Positions 25,901 to 40,900 of a stretch of DNA of 64,000 bases are shown piece after piece (position 1 is the first letter of the stretch; the number at the start of each line of letters is the position of its first letter). The notes below the pieces were generated by a model. The model saw only the letters and a program-made list of their open reading frames with translations. It had not been told where the DNA came from and searched no databases. Made by a program: the position numbers and the translations under genes. The DNA is from Antedon mediterranea (Eukaryota; Echinodermata; Crinoidea; Comatulida; Antedonidae). The stretch spans positions 6,756,001 through 6,820,000 of the forward strand of contig NC_092679.1 in the NCBI RefSeq assembly GCF_964355755.1, written 5' to 3'.

Positions 25901-28900
25901 GGGGACTTGGATGTTCCACTACTAATTCCATTCTGTAACAAATAACATTAGTTAAAACATTTTCTACAAAGTAATAGTATGGTGCTCATTAAAGCGTGGT
26001 TCCCACTAGAACAACAAGCTGGTTTGATTTCACGCAGGTAGGTGCAAACACAATTATTGGAAGGGCATTTTGTTATGTTGCGTCTCTAGTGGGAAGCACG
26101 CTTAGAAGAAAAAGTGGACATAGATGTAGATAAAATAAATTTGACGGACACCTGGGCTATGTTAGAGTTGTGCAAGAGCATAGGAGGTATTGTGAAGTGT
26201 ACAAACCATAAAAGGTTATGTTATTTCAACCAAAACAAGTTAATTACATTTTTGTATACCATATTCATGCAGGTATATCAACTCATGCATCTTGTTTACA
26301 CAGGTTACATAAATTACAATATGGTGTACGCTGGCAATACAATGACATAGGAACCTAAATTAAGGGGACATTTCTGGACCCAACAAACTGTCCCCTTTAA
26401 TATGTGTGCCCTGAATAGGGGGTTGACCATAGCGTCAATATATTGTGCCTAATGTGTTCAATGTGAAACTCTCCTATGATAGGGATGTTTCCTGAATAGG
26501 GGTAGGCCATAGTTTTATTTTAATATATTGCTCCTAATTTGTTAGTCTAAATGTTCCATGAATAGGGGATAGCTAATATAGTTTTAACATTATATTTTCC
26601 CATAATTTGTGTCATGCGAATCAGTTCCCTTAATACTATAGGGCTGTTTCCTGAACAGGGGTGTCCCTAAGTGTTTGGGGGAGGGGGGAGGGGGTTGTGT
26701 TTTATAGTATACTGTGCAAAACACACACAGTAAAATTTGCCATGTTAATCCTGAATTTGAATGGTTAGACTGTTAAGCTCACCTTTCCTGCTGGGCCTTG
26801 TGAGATAGCCTGTGCAAAGCTTTTGCCAGGGCTCAGATACAATGAGGGGCCTGCTACATAGGGTTGTAATGTGTAGCTTAGGCTACTTGCTTTAGACTGG
26901 CTTGGGTAGTCCATGTGAGGCAAGCCAAATGGGTACAGTTTTTGTTTCTAGAAAGTAAGTAGAGCACTATTAGTTTGTAAATTGTAATAGTGCATTTGTT
27001 GGTAACTTATAATAGAAAAATTTCTTTTAATGCAGGAAGCCAATATTGGGGTTATACCACTGGTAAAATTGAACAAGCCTAAACAACACCATTAGTACGC
27101 AAGTGTACAGTGACCTATTAAATGAATAGTGTCCTTAAAAAAAATAACAGTTATTAATGCTGCACATTAGAAAAGTGTTATACTGTTGCTTTAAAACCAT
27201 AAATTGATTTCTCAAGAAAAAAAAATGTAATAAGCTCTAAAAACTGTTACTGCATATTATTGATGACATAATAAATAAAAACTGTATTTTTTTGTACATA
27301 TTAGTCTGTTAAAGTGCTTAAAAAATAAACTATTTATAAAGAAAAGTTTGTTATACCACAACATACTAAATGCATGTATTGATTGTATTGATATAAGTTG
27401 ATCCTGTGTTATTTTCACAATGTGGTATCCATATGTATTGTTTAAAAAATAAACTACAAAGAAATGTGTGTTATACCACAACATACTAAATGCATGTATA
27501 AGTTGATCCTGTGTTAATATTTTCACAATGTGGTATCCATATGTATTGTTTAATGATTGACATCCAATCCAATATGGGGTCAAAGGATGAGGTCATACTG
27601 GGTGAGTTTGGAAATATACAAAATTAAAAGCCTGTCTATTGATGTATAATGTTGTGTAGTTCTTTCCACATATCACATATCGACCTGTGAAGTGATAAAT
27701 GTTGTGACTTCTCATCTTTCCAATGAACCAATTCCTACACTAAAAAAGATGTGTTCAAATTGATATCATTACCTGCAATTGATGTTCAGTCATAGCGTTT
27801 GATAAAGCTGACAATGTTGATACCGGTCCGCTACCACCAGACTCTTTTGCATTCATACCACCAGCATGAAGACTTGGTACTGGTGTTCCTTCTGTATAAC
27901 ATTAAATAAAAACAATTTTTAAGAGACAGTGTAAAGCTCAGTCTACACTATCTAAACTAGTTTGACAAAAAAAAAAAGGTGTGCCCAAATATGGTAGTGA
28001 TATGGCCAAATATAGTAGTTTGATAGTGTAGACAAGGCTTAAACTTTCAAATGTTTATTAAATGGTGAATATAGACATTTACAAATACACAATTTTGGTC
28101 AAAACATACATCTGCCCTATTTTTGTTTCACAGGAAAGTATCCTCTTCTCTAGGCGAATTTGTCCGCGCAAATCGAAAGCGCCATGCAGTGCACATGCAT
28201 ATTTAAGTTTCCATCTCACAAGTACCTCTCTACGCATATGTATAAGCATACACTGTCGATTCGCGCGAACAAATTCGCCTACTGTAAATTCGGCTTTACA
28301 AGGCATGTCTCCTGAATAATAGGGATGTCCAAAAGGAGGGGTTTGTTGTATTTGTATATTCAGCAACTTACATTCTAAGAGGCTGAAACATTTTTACCAA
28401 GAAAACTAGAACCAGACAAAAACTTACCGATACCAGTTTTCTTAACTTGAGTGCCATCACTGGTAGCACAACATACAAAGTGCAATGGTTCCACTTCCAG
28501 GATGCCCTTCATCATCACTCCACCAGGAGCAGGAACCAACTCCCCATTTCCGTTACCATTCCCTTTGCCATTTTCACCGGCAAGGATCTTTCCATCTCCA
28601 ACCATGCTCTGTTGAAAGTGCGGAGTTGTTGTTGGAAGAGTGGGTGCAAATGTGTTCATTGACTGTTGAATGCTGTTAGTGGATGGTGTGGTGCTGGATT
28701 TAGCAGGTAGAAAGATTGCTGGACCATCAAACATCACAGCATCCAATGGTGTGCCATAGAGTCCATACCTAGAAAAAAAATACATTTAGGGCTATAGGCT
28801 AGGCTATTTTTTTTTTCTGTTGTCTTGGTCAATTTATTCGGTTTTCTTAGGTTATTTCGTGGTTTATTTTACATCAACATTTTCACACTTCAGCGCATAG

Positions 28901-31900
28901 AGACTATTTGTATTTTGCGCTATATAAATTTAAAACCATTAAACCATTAATAGAATATGTGAAGCCGACATTAGTACGGCATTTTTAAATGTTAATTCAC
29001 TGGCTACGGGGTAAAGCAAGATGTGGTTATTCTACTGCAATTACGGCAGTAACTATATTTTGTTTACTTTAACCTGTTTAGGTAATTATTTAGCAAGCTT
29101 TTCTGGCAAAAACTGTTTATTGCAGTGACTGACTAGCATTCATTTCTCTGCATTCAAACAAATTAAAATTGTACGTTACTGCAGTAAAGAAATGTAGTTA
29201 CTGCAGTAGAAATGGTCTCTTACAATATAATACCACTAGCGTTCCTGCTCCCAACCAGTAATCCATTCATAGAAACCTTGATGAAGTAAGCCTACATGGT
29301 GGTGACCATAGAACGGTCCCGAGATAACGACTATACTTCGGCTTTAGTTGATAGAAGATTGAATTATTGTTAGAGATAGAGTATACGATGAACAGGAAAA
29401 ACAATAGGGGTAACTAAAATTATATTGAAAATAACAAAATATATTTACTTTGCTCGTAACAATGCATGTTGTGGTAGCGTTTTCTCCTGCAGTTGCTTGG
29501 AAACAACATTCAGAAATGATGCACATGTTTCACTTGTAGACTCCAAGTCTCCAGACTTTACAAGGTTAAGGAGTAAGAAGAACCAGTGAAGTGACCCTGC
29601 AGAGGCTGCATTCAAGATTCTAGGAACCCACTGGAGTAAACCTTGCAACATAATGTCATGGAACTCTGCCATAAGCTGGTCACCTCGGTTTTTAGTGCAC
29701 CTTTAACAAAATATTATAATTAGTAAATAAAATAAAAACTGTTTTTATCAAAACATTTAATATGTACTCACAAGAAATCCATAAAAAAGAATATTCTGAA
29801 CTTACCCAATACACAGCATAAAAAGTTGGCTACAACGATGCGCTACAGATCTTCCAGACTCCAGGAAACAAACTCGTATTATATTACTCATTTCTTTACG
29901 TACTGCATCCACTATAGATGAAGATGTTCTAAACAAACAAACATATAAACATATAAATGCGGCTATACCAATGACCATTCACTATTCAGAGGCACTGTAG
30001 TTTACAGTGCATATTCAACTTTTCATTTTCTATGACATCAAGATACAAAGCTCACCTTCTCCATAGAATTTGTTAAGGCCTAAAAATGTAAAGCTCTGTA
30101 TACACTATCTAGTTTGACAAAACAAAGTGTGATGTGTCCAAATATGGTAGTGATATGACATCACTGTGTAAATATATGGGCACATCACATTTTGTTGTCA
30201 CATAAAGTTTGATAGTGTAGATGAAAAACTTACCTATTAGGTTCAGACACCTGCACACCTGCAACCCAACACAGGATGTCCAATGCTAAACTACGTGTGA
30301 ATTCCCGACTGCCGCAAAGGCCGCTCGATTTAGAATCAATTAGAATACTAACTATGTTTTCATGGAAGCTTGACGATTCTAACATTGCCAATCGTTGTAC
30401 TCTGAAAAAAAGAAGAAATTTATTAACAGTTTTAAAACATGTATTGCCATTCTTCATATAGGGTGAATTGGCTATAGTGCCATTAGACTTTTTATAATAG
30501 AAAAAAGAAAGGCCACATTTTTATACATTTATTAATGTGTGTATATAGTTTATTGTTTAGATTTATCAAACCCACATTGTTCATTTTTTTAATGATCTAA
30601 CAACAAATCTATCGTCATATAGTGTGTATTTGGCTAGTATTTTGAAGACAATTATACTATTTTATAGAAGAGTGAAAAAAACAAATGGTACATTTTTATA
30701 CATTACAATTAATGTGCGATATAGGATATAGGTTAGACTTATCAAACTCACATGTTGATTTTTTTCCCTTATTTTTTAAATGGTCACTAAAACAACCATC
30801 ATATATTGTGTATTTGGCTTGTATTTTGGAGAAAATTACAGTTTTTATGGTAGAACACAAAGTTAATTTTAAGTGAAAACCAAAAACCATCCTATTATAT
30901 TAAATTACAATTAATGTGTGTATATAGGATATTGCTTAGACTTTATAGACAAACCCACATTTTTTATTTACATTTGTGTATTTTGAAAATTTTAAAGCCT
31001 TGTCTACACTATCAAACTTAAAAATGTGTTGTCCATGTATGGTAGTGATATGGTCAAATATGGTAGTGATGAAAATTATCATGTCCATATTTGGGCAAAT
31101 CACATTTTTTTTACACATAAAGTTTGATAGTGTAGACAGAGCTAAACTACTGAATGTTCTTGCAAAATAAATTTGAACTTGAATTGAATTAAACTAGAAT
31201 AACTATAGCTTCAGAAGAGATTATAAAGTCTCACCTATCATTGAGTACGGTAATGCGTTTTGTCTTCCTTATAGTCACTGAAATTTCTTGTATCCAATCA
31301 ACACCTTGGATTTTGTCTAGGTCTTTGGTGAAGGCAAAGGCAGATATATGTTCAGAAGGGGTCACTGGCGGGGGGTTTTGAAACATTGTTAATATAAACG
31401 GCGGATCTAGAGTAAGAAAAATTGAAATGAATGTTATTGGGGGTTTATAAGAAGTTGTAGTAGCCGAGTGGGTAGGTCACTGTTGTACATGAAAGACCTG
31501 GGTTCAATTCCCAGTCCACTCGGCTGTAAATGAGTACTCAGTTGGATAAGGCAGCATGGAAAGGAACTGGACACCCTGCCATATAATGTCGAGGCTTAGT
31601 ACAATGAGCTCCTATCAGCTCATTCTCCACATTCAGAAAGAATACAGGACTAGCCTTTACCTCTACCTATTGTAATCAATTCCCCTAATTTACTAAATTT
31701 TCTACAAATTAAACGAACTGATTAAAAGATATTTGCATTACCTTTTCTATTAGATCTATTACATCTTTTAACCTCCGGTTTAACAGATTCACTTGTACAT
31801 ATATGAAGCAAGAAAGATCGATATTTTGATTGTAACAGTTCATGACTTGTTAGCGTCACAAGTCCACTACACCCTGGTACATCGATCACAGAATCTAGCG

Positions 31901-34900
31901 AAAGTGGACCACAGATGATGTCGTTTTTATGACTTTCTAGAAAAACGGATTTCATTTTTTCTTCTGCTCCCTCTTCAACATCGCCAAGCAGCATATTCAT
32001 GGAGGAGGCAACGTTTTCTTGATATTTACGTTCTTTAGTATCCGAGAAAAGCATATCCATGCTGAAGTCTATTAATGAATCAACTGGAGTTGGCTCTTTG
32101 CCTAAACAGAAAAATATTTAAATATATATATTATCCTTCGCAATAGAACTAAATACAATTCAAATGTTTCAGGTAGTAATGCCAACACAATATGACGAAC
32201 TAGATAGCCTGTGGTTTCTAAAGAAATTGGGGTCTAGCTAAAATACTGAAGCTATCACAACAGCTATTGATTTGTAAGCATGTGTAGATAATTGAATAAC
32301 AAAGATCAAAATTATTCTACTGTAGTTTAATAATTAAAAAAACCTTGTTAAATAATTACCTAAACAGATTAAAGAGTAAACAAAACGTAGCTACTGCAGT
32401 AACTGCAGTAGAATAATTTCCCACAAAACTTGTACAAAAATAAACTTACTAAAACCATGTTGACTTGTCTGTTTCAACAATGTAATTTGAATGCCTGGTA
32501 CCCTATCACAGAAGTGCTGAAAATTCAGCTTAACATCAATGTGACCTACAACACTAGGTTTTGACAGAACAAGTTCAAACAGGTGTTCGTTAGCACTGAA
32601 AAAGAATATGTTTACAATTTTAGTAACGTTGTCATTAGTAGTGTTGAGCATACTACTGAAAAATCTTCTTGAGAATTAGCAAAATTAATGTTACAATGTG
32701 TTTGACGCATACAGAAAAAAGTAAACAAAACAGGACAATCAATACAAATAGTGGAGCTGTAGCTTGATGGTTTGTCTTCTAATTCCAAGGTCCGGGTTCA
32801 ACTCTGACCTAGTGCCAGGACTGTAACTCTACTCCACTCTCTAAACCTACAAATGAGACTACACTATCAAACTTTACAGTATTTGACACAAATATGTGAT
32901 GTGCACATATATGGACATGATGATCACTACCATATTAGAGCATATCACTACCATATTTGAGCACATCACACTTTTTTTGGTCAAACTAGATTGATAGTGT
33001 AGACAGAGCTTTAGTTTATAAGTACAGTAGTTATAAGGTATTACCCAGTAGTGGATAATTTCCATGTGCGTGTATGTTGCGTGGCATCACCATGATGTCT
33101 TTGATGGAGATGTTGTGGATGGCGCCGTTGCTGCTGCTCTTGTTGTATCTCGGTCCAGCACGGCGGCACAGTCGCAGAGAAACGTGGAATCAAAGTTTCA
33201 AACTTGGTTAATTCCGTCAATTGCTTTAGGTTCTCTGCTGTGATTGGTTGGTTGACAAGGCATTCAGGAGCTAAAGCACATGTTGATATTTGACAAATAG
33301 TAAAAAAAATATTAATACTTGGTTTGTTCGTCTTGGACCAATAAAGATTTTGTATTATTTTTGTAAAATAGAAGGAATCTGATGTTTCAATAAAAGAGTA
33401 ATCACAATTCGATTCAATTTAAGAAGTGTAATTGTAAAAATTATTTCAAAAGATAAAACTTACATTGCATAAATACAGCGTCTTGATCAGCTAACATCAT
33501 GTTAGACAAGTTCACATCACAATCAAGATCATCGGTAGGTGATTGGTCCGATGCTGACCCTTCAACTAATTGTAAAAATCGCAATTCTCCCGATTCTGTA
33601 CAGACGCTAACCCTCTCCATTCCCATACAGTAAGCGAGCGCAGCAAATTTATCTATGTTTTTCTTATCCGCGCTTCCTGCGTCTATTGGTAAAGGCGGAA
33701 GGTACGCCAGAGTGTCACAGGTTCCAATGTCCATAAAGATAACACCACCTTCTTTAGTTAAAGCTGCAAATTGGCCAAGGTTTTCAGCTGCTACACTGCC
33801 ATCTATCTCATCCTCTCCAATTGATTTTGTTGCAGTTTTCTTCATTACATCCGGGTTGTATAAATTTGATGCATCAACAGTATCATCAGTTTTATCCCCA
33901 TTAGACTCCCCTGGAAGCAGAACAATATTGCTTAAACTACGGCTTGGATCTTCTATCCGGAAACACTTTTGTAGAAGTAAATTTTCAATCATTCCCAACT
34001 TATCAAAACAGATTGTATAAACTAAAATATATCCACCGTACAGATTTTCATTCTTTGTGGATTGTCCTAAATTGACTTCATCCGCCGTAACATATGTAAC
34101 ATTCTCAAATGTATCGTCGGAGCTTATTTTTTCGCAAAGTTCTCCATTGACGTCGACGTTGTCGAAGTTACTTGGAGGATCTTTATCAGTATGGTTTTTA
34201 GCAAGACCATTCACTTTTGAAACGTCCTGGTCAATTTTAACCCTTATATTGCACTTTGTAGTTTCATCAATCTTCTTACTAACAGGTAAACAGTTGACAG
34301 GGGAGAGGACAACTACAATAGAATTCGGATCTAAACTAGAAAACATTGAAGACACAAACAAATTTTCGTCTTCTATATGAGGAGGCAACTTGATGGAAAA
34401 ATTGCATTTAGTTTGCGTTATGCACTGAAAGTCATCTTTCATTGCACTGTCCTGGCTTGGCTCATCAACTGGTTCAACGGCCTCCACAGGAGGGATCGAT
34501 AAAGGACTTTCGACATACTTTAGCTGTTTATCATCAAAAGATATAACTTGTGGTATGAGTATTTCTGATAAAGTTGATACGCCCCCAGTTTTTCCAGCGC
34601 CAGATTCTAAAGGTGATGTTTTGGATTTTGTCGCTTTTACTGCTTTTTTTTCCTCTATGCGCTTTTCTGATGTCGTATACACTGATAATATAGTTCTATT
34701 AGATAAAGAGTTTTCCTCGCTTATCAACTCCTTTGATATTTCTGGTAAACTAGCATGAATTCCAACAAATATATGACAAAAGTTTTTATCTTTCTGGCAA
34801 CCTTTTACGGAATTGGATTCTTCTCCATTCGTTGCAGTTTCTTCAATATTTAGTTCATTTTCAGAATCGATAATATGCATGGCTGTAACTTGTAATGTTT

Positions 34901-37900
34901 CGCCTGAAAACAAGTCATATAAAAAATGTTTAAATCTAAAAATAAGAATTACCTCAAATAAAATGATATTTATTATCAATACAACCATGATTGAAATACA
35001 TGGTTAAACTTGGTAATATTTTTAAAACCATATATCACCTTAAATGTAAAATTCATTGTAAGAATTATCATTACCAGTATATTTATTAACATCATAAGTA
35101 TTTATCATTACATAATTAATTTTCATTTTACTTAAATGAACTTATTAGCCCAGTAATAATTAAAGCCTCTATGGGCCATCCTTGCTTGGGTCATTAAAAA
35201 TGGTCTATAGTATTTAGGCTTGTAAAAGCAAGCAACATCTTTTTTCTTCTTATTTTAGTACGATAGGATAGACAGATACCTTTTTCCTGTGAATACTGTT
35301 CCGGCGAGCTCTCATATGGGAGCTTTAAAGTGCTGGAGAATGGACCGGTGTAAATGGTTCCTCAGCTTTTCTTCCTTTTTTGGTTATTTAAGGATATTTT
35401 ATGGATCATTTTTTAGTGTAAAGCACCTAGAAACATTGTATTAGGCGCTATGCCTACTATTATTATTATTATTATAAGATAGGGTATGTCCATTGCAATG
35501 GCCTAATTTTTAAAAAGGGTTGTGTTACAGCATAAAATTTATTATTAAATTTTCCTTTGCTTTATTGTCAAGAACTAGGAGTTATCTCAATGTTTAATAA
35601 TACTTATTATATAACTCCTAAATAAATTCCTATCATTTGATTGTTTTTAAACTTATTTGTGTACGAAAAAAAAAAATGTTTCGCGGATGCAAACAAATCT
35701 GGTGTACAAATTATTACTGTGAAATACAACAGCGCCACCTGTTGTCCTGCTTCTGATTGTAAACACCACCACAAGATATGAAACAGCAGCAGATTTTTGT
35801 GTACGATTTGGAGATATATATGTACTAATTTCATTCAAAAAAGCATTTAAATTAGCTTTAGAACGTTTTTAGGATTTTGATTAATTAATGGGGACATTCC
35901 TACAAGACGTGGAATTAGCCTAGATAAATTCCAAATGTCTGTCAAAGTTTTGCCTTTCAGCCAAGCTAGTACTACTACTAGGTCTAGCCTAGCTAGGCCT
36001 GTTAGTATTAGGCTAGGCCTATCCTAGGCGTTTTAGCCTTGCTAGACCTAGGATTGAGTAGGTGTGTTTATAAAATCCATATAAATATAACATTTAATAT
36101 GATATTATAAACCAAATGTTACTGTTTTAATCAATGTGAATGAAATGTAGGCCTCTTGGCTAGGGCTACCTTTTATTTGATTCAAATGACAGGAATCTAT
36201 TTAGATGTTACATAAAACAAATAATGAATGTTTTATATTTGTGTAATGGTACAAATAATGGCATTTGGTGAATCGTTGATATAACCTTTCATTATTCAAC
36301 TCATGTCATTATTTGTACCATTACACTCATAAACATTCATTATTTGTATACTATAATTAATATATATAATAATACGTTACTTACATATATCGTCAGCAGA
36401 AGGTGGTGTGTTTGACCAGGTCAAGGAAAGGTCATTAATAGTTCCATATCCCTCATCTAAAACATAAAGTATGATTAGAAAGCAACGAATATTCTTCAAG
36501 CAATGTTATACACTACTATAATCATCTTAAAGCTCTGTCTACACTATCAAACTTCATGTGACAAAAACATGTTATGTGTCCATATATGGGCATGATGATG
36601 TCATATCACTACCGTATATCACTACCATATTTGGGCACATCACAATTTTTTGTCAATTAGTTTGATAGTGTAGACAGAGCATTACATGTATATATTTATG
36701 GTACTTAGTTGAAACTAAAAATTTTCAAGATAGATCTTCTGTGGTCACATGACACAGCACTGTCTATCTTTATAAATAAGACCATGATTTTGTATGCGCA
36801 ATATACATTATACAATACAATATATATATACAAGGCCAATTGAATATCCTACCTTTTTCCACACTATCTTTCTTCTGATCACTTGCTTCTTCTAATTGCT
36901 TTTCTTTAACACTGTAATGATGGATGATTAAGGGATCATTTCAAAATGGTTTAACTAGTTACTGCAGTAACTACATAATAAGCAAGCTTTTTTACACATT
37001 ATTTACTGCAGTTACTGCCTCATAAACTTCTAAATTAATCTAAACTAAATCATACATCATTGCACAAACAATGTAATTACTGCAGTAACTGCAATAGAAT
37101 AATTTTGACATAATTCCTAAAGATAAATTTTTTTAAAAAGAGGGCTGACCTCATACATTTCAAGTAGACAAGAGATGAATATGATTTTTAACCTTGATAT
37201 TTTTTTTGTTCGGTCTATATAAATCATCACAGATGTGAAAAACATCAAGTTTATTTCAAGTGGCAGGAAACATGTACAATCTGTATTTATGTATCTTGCA
37301 TATTGCATAGGCTAACAACAACAGAGTAGAGACAATTGGCCAACCCAAAACAATGTTTATATTTGGTTTGTTGTGGAAATATTTTTAAAGCTCTTTCCTT
37401 GTGGACTTGTGTGCTTGCAAATTTGGTTATTTTTTAACTTTTAACCACAAAAATAGTGGAATAGATTTCACTTTATTTTGTTCTCAATTAAATAGGAAAA
37501 TATGTTGAGTGTATTCATGGTAGATTATAATATTAGAGTAGTCAATTGACCCAAGGCTATCTAAAAACAGGACGCAGAGCTCGACAGCAAATGTATGCTA
37601 TCGTAACAGATTTTGATCTGCGGTAGGCTTCGACAAATTCTACAAAGTCGTCAATTTCTAGGCTATGTACATCATATATTGCATTGTTTTTATTGCTATT
37701 TAATTGTATTTTGGTACTTTAAATAGTCCTATGTGTCTGATTTTTTTAACTTGATCTGGCCGAGCTCAACATCCTATTGTTTGACTGCCTTGTTTGACCC
37801 AAGTTTAAATAAATTACCTTGATTGAGTGCAATCTTGTGTGAAAGCTTCCTTAGCTTTAGCCATTGACTTTCTTGAATTAGCTTTGCATTTCCCATTTGA

Positions 37901-40900
37901 TAATGTTACTGTGAACTGACTACACATTTTTAGTTGCCTAGTAACATTCCATAAACAAATATTCCCATTGGTAGTCGCGGTGGCTATATGATGTTTGCTA
38001 GTGCTTGAACTTATGCAACATATCTGTAAAAATGATAACATTAGAATATTTTCTGAAACTAATACCGTAGAACCCCTCTTTGGGGCACTAGTTTAAGGGG
38101 GCACTACTTTAAGGGGGAACTACTTTAAGGGGGCACTACTTTAAGGGGGCACTACTTACTTTAAGGGGTCACTACTTACTTTAAGGGGGCACTACTTTAA
38201 GGGGGAACTACTTTAAGGGGGACCTACTTTAAGGGGACACTACTTTAAGGGGGACCTACTTTAAGGGGACACTACTTTAAGGGGGACCTACTTTAAGGGG
38301 GGGGGGGCACACTACTTTAAGGGGGAAACTACTACTTTAAAGGGGGAGGCACTACTTTAAGGGGGGAGGCACTACTTTAAGGGGGGGGGGCACTACTTTA
38401 AGGGGGGGGGCACTACTTTAAAGGGAGGGCACTACTTTAAGGGGTAACTTCTTACTTTAAGGGGTCACTTCTTACTTTAAGGGGTCACTTCTTACTTTAA
38501 GGGGTCACTACTTACTTTAAGGGGTCACTACTTACTTTAAGGGGTCACTACTTACTTTAAGGGGTCACTACTTACTTTAAGGGGTCACTACTTACTTTAA
38601 GGGGTCACTACTTACTTTAAGGGGTCACTACTTACTTTAAGGGATCACTACTTACTTTAAGGGATCACTACTTACTTTAAGGGATCACTACTTACTTTAA
38701 GGGGTCACTACTTACTTTAAGGGGGTCACTACTTACTTTAAGGGGGGCACTACTTTCTTTAAGGGGGCACTACTTTCTTTAAGGGGGCACTACTTTAAGG
38801 GGACACTACTTTAAGGGGACACTACTTTAAGGGGGCACTACTTTAAGGGGGCACTACTTTAAGGGGACACTCCATGAATTGGAGGAGAGGCAACACATTG
38901 TTTAACATTAGGCCAGCCCCTATCAAAGGAACATTTTCCAACGAAAAGGCAATACATGACAAACATTTATATGTATTCAAAAATTAAATGTTTTAAAAAT
39001 ACAGCCAATCAAAAGGCAATAAATATGGCTCATCATATTCAGGGGAAACTTTGCTGGGTCTTGGTCCAATTAAAAGAGTTTTGACTGTATATATTATAAC
39101 ACTACAGCCAACCATTATTTAGAGGACACACTATTTTGTTACCCCTTAAATGGGATCAAGTAGTATAATATTTTACAAATTATTCATTGAAACTTCATTA
39201 ATCATTTATTACTAAAGTACAGAGCTATAGAATAATATAATTTATAATACTATGATAAAAGTAAACAAAATGATTACTTACATGGTTTGTTTTACTGCCG
39301 TGAATTTGGGCAGGGCCAGAAGCTAGGGTTGCAGCTAGGGGTACATTTTGGGTGTGTTCCCCTCGGACATGAGGACAATTAGGGGAGTGCCTCTCGTGCT
39401 CAGACCTGAAATTATATGAAAGTAATTATTTCAGTACACAAACAAAAAATACAAAACTGTGAAAATGATATTTATATGTAATCGCTAGTATAATATTTTT
39501 TATTTTGTTATGTTATATTTAATATTTTTTAATATTTTATTTCTTTTGCCAATAACAGAATTGTTCTATAATATATACAATTTCTAAGCACTTAAAAACC
39601 ATGTCAAAATGATTCTACTGCAGTAAACTACATTTTTGTATGATATAAGTTTGTAGGAAATTTATGACTTTAATTCCTTCATGGGGAAAAACAGGTTAAA
39701 GAGAATACAATTATTGCCAACAAATGCAATGTACATACCAAGGTTCATCAGTAGGCTCCCAGCATACCAAGCATACACTACAGGTAAAGCACAAGGCTCT
39801 ATCATCACCAGGTGCCGTCGGCTACAGTAATACAACAATAATGAATATATTATATAACAAAATAATTAAAGTATTTAATGTTTTGTAATCTTCCTAATAT
39901 GGAGATTTAGTATCCGTGGATATCTGATAACTATTATAACATCAATACTGTGTTTTTATCTTGATGAGCATGTAACTAATATTGAAATATGAATTGTTTC
40001 ATAAGCTTCTGATAAAGTATCTCTGGATATCATTACTAAAGCTCTGGTTACACTATCAAACTTTATGTGACAACAAAATTTGATGTGCCCATATATGACC
40101 ATGATGATGTCATATCACTACCATATTTAAGCATATCATATTTGGCCACATCACACTTTTTTTGTCAAACTAGTTTGATAGTGTAGACAAAGAGTTTTAT
40201 ACAGTAACCTAATATCAAAATATTAAATGTTTTGCAAGCCTCCTTTATGGAAATGTACAGTGTATCAATGAAAATCATTATTAATACTATAAGAAATGTT
40301 ATGATGATGTATCAATATATTGAATGAATACTTACTCCATGGTAAAATCCAGCCTGGGCCATAGCATCAGGCAGTGCCCATCTAGAAGAGAAATGTAATT
40401 GCACACAACACATTAATTTAGTCTATAACCTCATGACACTTGATTAATCAAATAACCAAATATATATATTATAAGATATGTTTGTATATTTGTTCATTAT
40501 AGAAATTTGACCTACTCCATGCATGAGGTATCAAAATGACGCTATTTTTGGGACAATAGCAATGATTTTTGGAATGGCGCTTTAAAAATGGAGTGACTGA
40601 TTTTTTTTTTAATTTGAACATTATTCGCCTTTTGGATCCAATATAGACACCAAAATGGGGTCTAAATGCCCAACTTGATCGTTAAACCAATTGCTAGTGA
40701 TACAATAAAAATAAAGTTACAAAAAAAAAGAATTTACTTGTAATCCATATGGGGCCAAGCTGTGAACGTTTTCCTACGAGCAGCCTCAGTGTACATCAAG
40801 GCGCGGTCAACAGTCCGCGTTGAGCTTACAGGAGTGAAGTCAGGTATATGATTTGTTGGGTACAAGGAGTCGAGTCGATCAAGTATAGCTGATGCTATAG

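Noticed and set aside
26948-27772. A hidden exon encoding the missing BIRC6 coiled coil
   Set aside because: No splice-bounded open segment with Q/K-rich coding was found; flanking phases already join correctly.
31462-31525. Functional tRNA gene
   Set aside because: Acceptor and T arms are good, but the D and anticodon arms are incomplete and a SINE body follows.
33655-34380. Plus-strand ORFs of 107-121 codons
   Set aside because: Antisense shadows of BIRC6 exon 11.
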